Both the position numbers and the translations under genes were made by a program. DNA of 64,000 nt from Anaerolineales bacterium (GTDB lineage: Bacteria; Chloroflexota; Anaerolineae; 4572-78; J111): contig JABTUK010000001.1 of the NCBI GenBank assembly GCA_015075405.1, forward strand, positions 372,001 through 436,000, read 5' to 3'. Of the stretch, positions 1 through 8,300 are shown piece after piece. The notes under the pieces are model-generated. The model did not search any database. It saw nothing but the letters and a program-made list of their open reading frames with translations, and was not told the origin of the DNA. Within the stretch, counting starts at the first letter, position 1, and each line of letters opens with the position of its first letter.

Positions 1-165
1 AACGATTATGCCCAACGTCTCCGCCGCGCCTACGAGTTGAACGGCCGGCGGGCTTATTTCACCACCGAGCCGGACATCTCCCTTGACTCCGCCGAGGATG
101 TTCTCTCGCTGCCAAAGTTGCAGGCCTGGGCAGCCCGCCAAATCACGGAGGCGGCCCATGCCTAA
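1..165 (+). CDS. cas7e: Cas7e (Cse4/CasC), C-terminal fragment
   Basis: The window opens inside an open frame that ends in TAA at 163-165 and encodes about 54 residues. No motif in this short piece is diagnostic. The call rests on position: in type I-E operons the gene directly before cas5e is cas7e, the backbone subunit that coats the crRNA in Cascade. Its last codons overlap the cas5e start (ATG at 158) by 8 nt, which indicates translational coupling. The rest of the gene, and presumably cse2, cse1 and cas3, lie upstream of the window. Confidence 0.75.
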   Translation, partial: NDYAQRLRRAYELNGRRAYFTTEPDISLDSAEDVLSLPKLQAWAARQITEAAHA

Positions 166-892
166 CACCCTCTTCTTGCGGCTGGAAGGGCCGCTGCAAG
201 CCTGGGGCGAACGAGGCCGCTGGAGCGTGCGCGATACCGCGCTTGAACCCACCAAATCGGGCGTGATTGGCCTGATTGCTTGCGCCATGGGCTACAAGCA
301 CGATGAGCAAATCCGGCCCCTGAGCGAAAAAACACGCATGGGCGTCCGCTGCGACGCGCCCGGCCAGCTTATCACCGATTACCACACCGTTGGCGGCGGA
401 TACCTTTACCCCACTTTGCTCACGGCGGAGGGCAAACCCAAAATCAGCAGCGGCCGGCCCCATACCGAAATTACCTGGCGCGATTATCTCTGCGACGCCT
501 CATTTCTGGTGGCGCTGCAAACAGATGATGAAGCCCTAATTGAACAGATGGCCTATTATTTGCAAAACCCCGTCTGGCCCGTCTACCTGGGACGTAAATC
601 CTGCTTGCCCAGTCGCCCTGTTTACGATGGCGTTGGAGATTTCGACTCATTAGAAGCAGCCTTAAAGGCCGGGCAGTGGAGCGAAACGGTCAAACCTCCC
701 CAATCTCCTACGGTGCGAGGTGTTCTGGAAACGGACAACCTACGGGGTAGCCGTCGTCGTGACCAACTGCTTTCGCGCCGTTACCGGCTTTTTGGACCGC
801 GTTACACCGATAATAATTACCCTATTCCTGTCCCGCTTTTACCGGAGGAAAGTGATGATGTATCTATCGAGGTTACAGCTAAATACGAATAA
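158..892 (+). CDS. cas5e: Cas5e, Cascade subunit binding the crRNA 5' handle
   Basis: This 244-residue protein is the usual size for Cas5e. It starts with the RAMP-type beta strand LFLRLEGPLQAWGERGRW, followed by PTKSGVIGLIACAMG (about residues 32-46), which is characteristic of the Cas5 family. Cas5e holds the 5' handle of the crRNA and contacts the large subunit in Cascade. The ATG at 158 was chosen because the family signature begins right after it and it overlaps the cas7e stop; upstream in-frame starts would add an unrelated 25-residue tail lying inside cas7e. Its stop overlaps the cas6e start by 38 nt. Confidence 0.93.
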   Translation: MPNTLFLRLEGPLQAWGERGRWSVRDTALEPTKSGVIGLIACAMGYKHDEQIRPLSEKTRMGVRCDAPGQLITDYHTVGGGYLYPTLLTAEGKPKISSGRPHTEITWRDYLCDASFLVALQTDDEALIEQMAYYLQNPVWPVYLGRKSCLPSRPVYDGVGDFDSLEAALKAGQWSETVKPPQSPTVRGVLETDNLRGSRRRDQLLSRRYRLFGPRYTDNNYPIPVPLLPEESDDVSIEVTAKYE

Positions 893-1511
893 TCGCCAGG
901 TTTGGCGCGAAATCGCCAACCCTTATAAAGTTCACCAAATCGTGATGCGCGCTTTCCCTGATGGGGCCAAACGAGAGAAAGCTCAAGCGCTGCACCGGCT
1001 TGATCTACAGGACGAGGAAGCCATTTTACTGGTGCAATCACATGTTGAGCCTGATTGGTCAAACTTAAAATCTACCTATCTGGCTCCGGCAGACCCCTAT
1101 CACTTTTTACCTAATCCTGCCGTTAAACCCTTCGACCTGGCCTTACAAGCAGGCCAGGTGCTCAGTTTTCGTCTATGCGCCAATCCTACCATTAAAAAAG
1201 TGCGGCGGGATGAGAAGGGAGAGCGACTCAACAGCAACCGTGTTCCCCTGGTTCATGAGGAAAAGCAGTTAGCCTGGCTGCAACAAAAAGGGGAGCAGCA
1301 CGGCTTTCATTTGCTGCGGGCCAGCGCCAGTACGTCAACCCAACATAAGGGCTGGAAGGAGCAAGATGCGCCGCCTATCACGCTTTACACTGTCCAGTTT
1401 GATGGGCTGCTCCAGGTCGTTGATCCTGATAAGCTGTGGCAGGCGATTCAAACCGGCATTGGCCCAGCCAGGGCTTTTGGCTGCGGCCTGCTGTCGCTGG
1501 CGCGGGCGTAA
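855..1511 (+). CDS. cas6e: Cas6e (Cse3/CasE), crRNA-processing endoribonuclease
   Basis: The 218-residue product matches Cas6e in length. His27, in the context YKVHQIVMRAFP, sits where the catalytic His of Cas6e lies (H26 in the Thermus enzyme). The C-terminal GPARAFGCGLLSLAR is the glycine-rich loop typical of Cas6. Cas6e cuts the repeat RNA at the base of its hairpin and stays in Cascade. GGAGGA at 844-849 precedes two adjacent ATGs (855 and 858), and either could be used. The longer frame beginning near 720 lies inside cas5e and is not a plausible start. Unusually, cas1 does not follow directly: a 2.2 kb repeat/RAYT island intervenes. Confidence 0.93.
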   Translation: MMYLSRLQLNTNNRQVWREIANPYKVHQIVMRAFPDGAKREKAQALHRLDLQDEEAILLVQSHVEPDWSNLKSTYLAPADPYHFLPNPAVKPFDLALQAGQVLSFRLCANPTIKKVRRDEKGERLNSNRVPLVHEEKQLAWLQQKGEQHGFHLLRASASTSTQHKGWKEQDAPPITLYTVQFDGLLQVVDPDKLWQAIQTGIGPARAFGCGLLSLARA

Positions 1512-1531
1512 TCCCGCCAGGTACGCCTGAC

Positions 1532-3122
1532 GTTGAAACGTCAGGCTCAGGCAGGTGCAAGCAGGCTCAAGCCCGCTGTATTACCAGCCGGTTTCAACCA
1601 GCTTGCACCTATCTCAGCCAGCCGGCTTCAGCCCCCGGCGCACCCGGCATACCACCGGCAACCGCCGAGCGTTGAAACGCCCGGCTCAACCAGGTGCAAG
1701 CAGGCTCAAGCCAGCTACCTAACCAGCCGGTTTCAACCGGCTTGCACCTGATGTAGCCAGCCGGCTTCAACCCCCGGCGCACCCGGCATACCACCGGCAA
1801 CCGCCGAGCGTTGAAACGTCAGGCTCAGGCAGGTGCAAGCAGGCTCAAGCCAGCTACCTAACCAGCCGGTTTCAACCGGCTTGCACCTATCTCAGCCGGG
1901 CGGCTTCAGCCCCCGGCGCACCCGGCATACCACCGGCAACCGCCGAGCGTTGAAACGCCCGGCTCAACCAGGTGCAAGCAGGCTCAAGCCAGCTACCTAA
2001 CCAGCCGGTTTCAACCGGCTTGCACCTGATGTAGCCAGCCGGCTTCAACCCCCGGCGCACCCGGCATACCACCGGCAACCGCCGAGCGTTGAAACGTCAG
2101 GCTCAGGCAGGTGCAAGCAGGCTCAAGCCAGCTGTATTACCAGCCGGTTTCAACCGGCTTCCACCTGATGTAGCCAGCCGGCTTCAACCCCCGGCGCACC
2201 CGGCATACCACCGGCAACCGCCGAGCGTTGAAACGCCCGGCTCAACCAGGTGCAAGCAGGCTCAAGCCAGCTACCTAACCAGCCGGTTTCAACCGGCTTA
2301 CACCTGATGTAGCCAGCCGGCTTCAGCCCCCGGCGCACCCGGCATACCACCGGCAACCGCCGAGCGTTGAAACGCCCGGCTCAACCAGGTGCAAGCAGGC
2401 TCAAGCCAGCTACCTAACCAGCCGGTTTCAACCGGCTTACACCTACCCTAGCCGGGCGGCTTCAGCCCCCGGCGCACCCGGCATACCACCGGCAACCGCC
2501 GAGCGTTGAAACGTCAGGCTCAGGCAGGTGCAAGCAGGCTCAAGCCAGCTGTATTACCAGCCGGTTTCAACCGGCTTCCACCTACCCTAGCCGGGCGGCT
2601 TCAGCCCCCGGCGTACCCGGCATACCACCGGCAACCGCCGAGCGTTGAAACGCCCGGCTCAACCAGGTGCAAGCAGGCTCAAGCCAGCTACCTAACCAGC
2701 CGGTTTCAACCGGCTTACACCTACCCTAGCCGGGCGGCTTCAGCCCCCGGCGCACCCGGCATACCACCGGCAACCGCCGAGCGTTGAAACGCCCGGCTCA
2801 ACCAGGTGCAAGCAGGCTCAAGCCAGCTACCTAACCAGCCGGTTTCAACCGGCTTACACCTGATGTAGCCAGCCGGCTTCAACCCCCGGCGTACCCGGCA
2901 TACCACCGGCAACCGCCGAGCGTTGAAACGCCCGGCTCAACCAGGTGCAAGCAGGCTCAAGCCAGCTACCTAACCAGCCGGTTTCAACCGGCTTCCACCT
3001 ACCCTAGCCGGGCGGCTTCAGCCCCCGGCGTACCAACCAGCTTGCACCTATCTCAGCCAGCCGGCTTCAGCCCCCGGCGTACCCGGCATACCACCGGCAC
3101 ACATCCGACGTTAAAACGTCAG
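1532..3122. repeat. 139-bp tandem repeat array, 11 units, in the cas operon
   Basis: The word GTTGAAACG recurs at 1532, 1671, 1810, 1949, 2088, 2227, 2366, 2505, 2644, 2783 and 2922, always exactly 139 bp apart. Each unit contains an outer inverted pair AGGTGCAAGC/GCTTGCACCT (some copies TTACACCT or TTCCACCT), an inner hairpin AGCCGG-TTTCAA-CCGGCT, and a CCGGCG-rich block. Two unit types can be told apart after GTTGAAACG (TCAGGCTCAGG or CCCGGCTCAACC). The last unit is rearranged before the transposase gene. The palindromes resemble REP sequences that RAYT transposases act on. Apparent Pro/Ala-rich open frames through the block are by-products of the period (139 is not a multiple of 3) and are not annotated. 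Confidence 0.9.
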
Positions 3123-3135
3123 AAGGAGAATTTTT

Positions 3136-3549
3136 ATGCCCTATCATCGCCTCCACTATCACCTCATCTGGGCCACCTATCAACGCGAACCCTGGCTCAT
3201 TGACGAGGTAGAACGGCAGGTTTACGGCGCTATCCTTAACAAAGCCAAAGAAATCGGCTGTATTGTCCACGCCATCGGTGGGATTGACAACCACATTCAT
3301 ATCGCTACCTCCATCCCACCCAAGTTAGCTGTCGCCGAAGCAATTCGTCAATTCAAAGGGGCCAGCGCCTACTACGTCAATCACCAGCCCCAAGCAGCCG
3401 GCAACTTTCGCTGGCAAAGCGGCTATGGCGCGTTAACCTTTGGCGACCGCTCGATGGAAACAATCGTTGCCTATGCGCATCATCAAAAGGAGCATCATCA
3501 CCAAAATACCACCATCGCCATCTATGAACGAATTGAAGAAGATGAGTGA
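3136..3549 (+). CDS. REP-associated tyrosine transposase (IS200-like Y1 family)
   Basis: The 137-residue protein carries the HUH motif in DNHIHIATSI (His53, His55) and a candidate catalytic Tyr113 in ETIVAYAHHQKEHH, the arrangement of Y1 transposases of the IS200/RAYT group. These enzymes nick single-stranded DNA at palindromes. AGGAG at 3123-3127 supports the ATG at 3136. The gene is embedded between the 139-bp tandem palindromic repeats and a shorter block of the same palindromes (3556-3712). No TnpB partner is present. It sits in the same orientation as the cas genes, so it may be co-transcribed with them. The family call is firm; whether it is still mobile or domesticated cannot be told from the sequence. 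Confidence 0.88.
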   Translation: MPYHRLHYHLIWATYQREPWLIDEVERQVYGAILNKAKEIGCIVHAIGGIDNHIHIATSIPPKLAVAEAIRQFKGASAYYVNHQPQAAGNFRWQSGYGALTFGDRSMETIVAYAHHQKEHHHQNTTIAIYERIEEDE

Positions 3550-3716
3550 AAGTCCATAAACCAGCCGGTTTCAACCGGCTTCCACCTACCCTAGCCGGGC
3601 GGCTTCAGCCCCCGGCGTACCAGCCGGTTTCCAACCCGCCGGGCAGCTTCAGCCCCCGGCGTACCCGGCCAATCGAACCCGCCGGGCGGCTTCAGCCCCC
3701 GGCGCACCTTAAGGAG
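3550..3716. repeat. REP-like palindromes between RAYT and cas1e
   Basis: Directly after the transposase stop the sequence repeats pieces of the 139-bp unit: AGCCGGTTTCAACCGGCT, then three copies of GGCAGCTTCAGCCCCCGGCG or close variants. This gives the RAYT gene matching palindromic flanks on both sides, as expected for a RAYT-REP unit. Confidence 0.8.
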
Positions 3717-3722
3717 CAACCT

Positions 3723-4697
3723 ATGCGCAACCTACAAGAACTACCCAAATTACGCGATAGCCTCAGCTATCTTTACCTGGAACATGGCCGCCTGGAACAA
3801 GACCGCCTGTCCGTCTCCTTTATAGACAAAGACGGGCGCACCCCCGTTCCCGCCGCCGGCCTGTCGGTGTTGTTATTGGGGCCGGGCGCCAGCGTCACCC
3901 ACGCCGCCGTCAAAGCATTGGCCGATAACGGCTGCCTGCTCCTCTGGACCGGCGAAGACGGCATGCGCCTCTACGCCCAGGGCAGCGGCGAAACCCGCAA
4001 AGCCTACCACCTACTCCGCCAGGCCGAACTGGCCGGCGACCCGGCCAAACGCATGGCCGTCGTCCGCCGCATGTACGAAATCCGTTTCACCGAAACCCTC
4101 GACCCCTCCCTCAGCCTGGAACAGATTCGCGGCATGGAAGGCGCCCGCGTCCGCACCGCCTACGCCTGGGCCTCCCAGGAGTTTGGCGTCCCCTGGCACG
4201 GGCGCAACTACGACCGCAACAGTTGGGGCAACAGCGACCCGATCAACCGGGCGCTCTCTCAAGCCAACGGCCTGCTCAACGGCCTCTGCCACGCCGCCAT
4301 CGTCGCCGGCGGCTACTCGCCCGGCCTCGGCTTTGTCCACACCGGCAAACAGCTCTCCTTTGTCTACGATATTGCCGACCTGTACAAAGTCGAAATCACC
4401 ATCCCGGTCGCCTTCTGGGCCGTCTCGCTGGGCACAGAAAAGCTGGACAGCCGCGTCCGCCAGGGCTGCCGCGAAGCCTTCAAAACCCAACGCCTGCTCG
4501 ACCGCATCCTGCCCGATATTGACAAACTGCTGGGCGCAAACGACCTCCCCCCCGACCACAGCCCCGACCCCGATACCGACCCCGCCGCCCCCGGCGCGTG
4601 GTGGGGACCCGACGGCGAGGTAGAAGGAGGCAGAATGGTAGATGGAGGGCTGGAGGATGGAGGGTTGGAAGATGGAAGGATGGAGGATAGAAGATAG
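3723..4697 (+). CDS. cas1e: Cas1e, spacer-acquisition integrase
   Basis: The 324-residue product matches Cas1e. Metal ligands align with the E. coli enzyme at a constant offset of two: Glu139, His206 (GFVHTGK) and Asp219 (YDIADLYK). Cas1 and Cas2 form the complex that inserts spacers at the leader end. AAGGAG at 3711-3716 supports the ATG at 3723; the longer in-frame start lies in the upstream palindromes. The last 25 or so residues (Gly/Glu/Asp/Met-rich, about 300-324) are read from a purine-rich intergenic tandem repeat (about 4617-4735) and are probably not part of the conserved fold. Confidence 0.95.
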   Translation: MRNLQELPKLRDSLSYLYLEHGRLEQDRLSVSFIDKDGRTPVPAAGLSVLLLGPGASVTHAAVKALADNGCLLLWTGEDGMRLYAQGSGETRKAYHLLRQAELAGDPAKRMAVVRRMYEIRFTETLDPSLSLEQIRGMEGARVRTAYAWASQEFGVPWHGRNYDRNSWGNSDPINRALSQANGLLNGLCHAAIVAGGYSPGLGFVHTGKQLSFVYDIADLYKVEITIPVAFWAVSLGTEKLDSRVRQGCREAFKTQRLLDRILPDIDKLLGANDLPPDHSPDPDTDPAAPGAWWGPDGEVEGGRMVDGGLEDGGLEDGRMEDRR

Positions 4698-4826
4698 AGG
4701 ATAGAGGGTAGAGGATAGAAGATGGAGGGTTGGAGGAGGTCAAATCAACGGTCACATAGTTTATCTGACTACTGGCTACTGACTACTGATGACTGACCCC
4801 CAACCCCCAACCCCTAACCCCTAACA
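4617..4826. repeat. Purine-rich tandem words between cas1e and cas2e
   Basis: Variants of GGAGGATGGAGGG and GAGGATAGAAGAT run from the cas1e 3' end to about 4735, followed by TACTGACTACTGATGACTGAC and CCCCAACCCCTAACC words. The same classes of short words recur in other gaps of this window. They separate cas1e and cas2e, which normally abut. Confidence 0.7.
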
Positions 4827-4839
4827 ACTGGAGGCAAAA

Positions 4840-5169
4840 ATGCTCGTCATGTTTCTAGAAAACGTACCCCCCTCCCTGCGCGGAGAACTGACCCGCTGGC
4901 TGATCGAACCCAAACCCGGCGTCTTTGTCGGCCACGTCTCGGCCCTGGTCCGCGACCGGCTGTGGGAAAAGTGCATCAAACAGCGCAAAGACGGCGGCCT
5001 GATCCAAATCTGGTCCACCAACACCGAACAGCGCTTTGAAATGCGCAGTTGGGGCAACACCGACCGTGAACTGGTTGAATTTGAAGGACTATGGCTGATC
5101 CGCCACAAAACCGCCAAACCCAAACCCGCCCCCAAATCGGGCGACCTGAACCCATTGGACCCTGGCTAA
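4840..5169 (+). CDS. cas2e: Cas2e, spacer-acquisition partner of Cas1e
   Basis: The 109-residue protein begins [20 protein letters not shown] and contains [19 protein letters not shown], both typical of the CasB-independent E-type Cas2 (CRISPR-associated Cas2e, about 95-110 residues). Cas2e forms the central dimer of the Cas1-Cas2 integrase. GGAGG about 8 nt before the ATG supports the start. The gene is followed by a 163-bp leader and the CRISPR array on the same strand, the normal E-type layout. Confidence 0.94.
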   Translation: MLVMFLENVPPSLRGELTRWLIEPKPGVFVGHVSALVRDRLWEKCIKQRKDGGLIQIWSTNTEQRFEMRSWGNTDRELVEFEGLWLIRHKTAKPKPAPKSGDLNPLDPG

Positions 5170-5332
5170 GCTAGAGTCCAAAATTAACATCCCGTTTTGA
5201 GTTCCTACAAGTTCCCCCAGTTCCCTGAAAACTCGTAGGAACCTGAGGGAACTCATTCTTGGACAATCACCAAACCCCGGTCATTGGCTAAAAACAGCAC
5301 CGGTCAGACCAGTGAGTGACCACTCAGTAAGG
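5170..5332 (+). promoter_or_regulatory. CRISPR leader
   Basis: This gap between the cas2e stop and the first repeat is where the leader with the array promoter and integration signals should lie. It contains two interleaved inverted repeats: GTTCCTAC (5201-5208) with GTAGGAAC (5235-5242), and AGTTCCCT (5219-5226) with AGGGAACT (5246-5253). A small hairpin GAGTG-AC-CACTC (5314-5325) abuts the first repeat. No clear IHF site or promoter was recognised. Confidence 0.7.
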
Positions 5333-8300
5333 GTATTCCCCACACGCGTGGGGGTGAACCGAAGCGGAATATCGTCCTATCCCACTTGTGGGAGTATTCC
5401 CCACACGCGTGGGGGTGAACCGTAGACGTTGACCACCTCATAGCCCTGCCGGTCGTATTCCCCACACGCGTGGGGGTGAACCGACCACATTGAGGGGGGT
5501 TGAACCGCTGACCACGTATTCCCCACACGCGTGGGGGTGAACCGTGGGCATAGTGTAGGGGACACTGGCCTGAACCGTATTCCCCACACGCGTGGGGGTG
5601 AACCGGCCACGCCGGCCGCCAAAGCGATGATGGGCCAGTATTCCCCACACGCGTGGGGGTGAACCGATGGCTCAGGGCCGCGCTGCCAGCCCTGAGCCGT
5701 ATTCCCCACACGCGTGGGGGTGAACCGGAATCGAGGCGCATGTCCCAGGCGGCCAGGCGGGTATTCCCCACACGCGTGGGGGTGAACCGTGGGGGGAGAG
5801 GCGCGCCTGGTCCGCAGTGGAGTATTCCCCACACGCGTGGGGGTGAACCGGAGACAAGAACCTTATGCTGACTGAACGCCGCGTATTCCCCACACGCGTG
5901 GGGGTGAACCGTTACCCAACATTCCCGGCCGCTTTTTGTGGAAGTATTCCCCACACGCGTGGGGGTGAACCGACCAGGGGCAGCATGATCAGCAGCCAGG
6001 CGACGTATTCCCCACACGCGTGGGGGTGAACCGTGGTGGCCGGGTTTGATGAGCGCTTCCAGGGTGTATTCCCCACACGCGTGGGGGTGAACCGGCCACC
6101 GCTGCTATAGGTGCAATGCTGAGGCCGTATTCCCCACACGCGTGGGGGTGAACCGAAGAGGGCCTGCTGGTGCTATGAGGTTTGATCGTATTCCCCACAC
6201 GCGTGGGGGTGAACCGGAGATGCAGCTCGACGAGGCGGAGCGGATGAAGTATTCCCCACGCGTGGGGGTGAACCGGGGAGAGGAGGGCAGGAGTCTCCCA
6301 GGGGGAGCGTATTCCCCACACGCGTGGGGGTGAACCGGCGGGCTTGGAGGTGCCGTGGGTGTATGTACGGTATTCCCCACACGCGTGGGGGTGAACCGTT
6401 GAGGTCAAGGCGCGCTCGACGGCGGATTGGGTATTCCCCACACGCGTGGGGGTGAACCGGTACTTGAACGCGGCCTGGCCCTGGCTGTTTCGTATTCCCC
6501 ACACGCGTGGGGGTGAACCGTGAGGCCGAGCGGCGGGCCGAGCGGATGGATGAGTATTCCCCACACGCGTGGGGGTGAACCAGCCTGACGCTTTTCCCTT
6601 TTTCTCCTTCCGCGTGTATTCCCCACACGCGTGGGGGTGAACCGCCGCGGTGCCATTAGAGAAATGTCGGGAGAAAGTATTCCCCACACGCGTGGGGGTG
6701 AACCGGCGGGAAGGCGCGGGCGGCGATGCCAGACTTTGTATTCCCCACACGCGTGGGGGTGAACCGCGCCTTAACCTTCATCCCCTTACTCCTTACTGCG
6801 TATTCCCCACACGCGTGGGGGTGAACCGATAAACGGACAATGGCTAATTTTCGGATGTGAGTATTCCCCACACGCGTGGGGGTGAACCGGGCGGCCATGA
6901 GGAGCCGGTATTTTTCGGGACGTATTCCCCACACGCGTGGGGGTGAACCGTTGTATTTATAACAACATTATAAACCTATTTTGTATTCCCCACACGCGTG
7001 GGGGTGAACCGGTTCGGCGCAGACTGGTGGGGCGAGGGTATGTATTCCCCACACGCGTGGGGGTGAACCGGTGCGGCTCGGCTACTCTGTTCCGACTCGT
7101 TTGTATTCCCACGCGTGGGGTGAACCGCTGCGCCGGTGCGCTTGGCGCAGCTGGGCAGTATTCCCCACGCGTGGGGTGAACCGATGAGGTGCTGGTCGAG
7201 GGGCAGTGGTATGAAGTATTCCCCACACGCGTGGGGTGAACCGATGAGGGCAATCAGGGCCACCTCAACGACGCCGTATTCCCCACGCGTGGGGTGAACC
7301 GGTCATTGATGGCATTCGGCTATAACTTCGTATTCCCACACGTGGGGTGAACGGGGGTGGTGGAGGCTGAGGCTGAGGCTGAGTATTCCCCCACGCGTGG
7401 GGTGAACCGCCTTCGGAGACCAAAACCATGCTATAATCATGTATTCCCCCACGCGTGGGGGTGAACCGATCGAGATGCGCGACGGCAGCGAGCGGGAAGT
7501 ATTCCCCACACGCGTGGGGTGAACCGAAAAGCACCGAGTAACATTAAAACTGTTTGGTGTATTCCCCACACGCGTGGGGGTGAACCGCGGCTGGCCGTGC
7601 AAAACTGTCCAGCTAACAAGTATTCCCCACACGCGTGGGGGTGAACCGCCGTGGGGATAGATTCTGTGTCCAAGAAATTGTATTCCCCACACGCGTGGGG
7701 GTGAACCGATCACCGACCGCTTGGGCCAGGGGGAGGGCTTGTATTCCCCACACGCGTGGGGGTGAACCGGCCATCGCCGAAAAAAATACGATTTACATCT
7801 ACGTATTCCCCACACGCGTGGGGGTGAACCGCGGCGGGAGGCGTGGGTGGAGCTGCCGCAGGAGTATTCCCCACACGCGTGGGGGTGAACCGATCTATGG
7901 CGTGCTGGTGGTCAACGTCGGCTGGTATTCCCCACACGCGTGGGGGTGAACCGGGCAGGAGCGCCAACGCGCTCCGGCGCGATTAGTATTCCCCACACGC
8001 GTGGGGGTGAACCGGCTACGCCCACCCTCCGCAAGGCCGTCACCCCGTATTCCCCACACGCGTGGGGGTGAACCGAGCGTTTATTTTGGCAACTGGCGGC
8101 AGGTGGGGTATTCCCCACACGCGTGGGGGTGAACCGCATGCCGCCTTCTAAAATAATGCGCCGGTTGGGTATTCCCCACACGCGTGGGGGTGAACCGCTG
8201 CCCCAGTCGCGGCGGCGGTAAGTCTTGACGTATTCCCCACACGCGTGGGGGTGAACCGCGCCCTGGCAACCGCGTCGCATTCGAGAGAGCGTATTCCCCA

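Noticed and set aside
1533..2912. Several open frames encoding Pro/Ala/Leu-rich peptides in both strands
   Set aside because: They follow the 139-bp tandem repeat and recur unit by unit in shifted frames; there are no ribosome sites and no protein-like composition.
3136..3549. Possibility that the small gene in the cas operon is a new Cas protein
   Set aside because: HUH and Tyr motifs plus flanking palindromes identify it as a RAYT-type transposase, although a recruited role cannot be excluded.
4011..4559. 182-codon frame antisense to cas1e
   Set aside because: It mirrors the third-position GC bias of cas1e; the real gene is clear.
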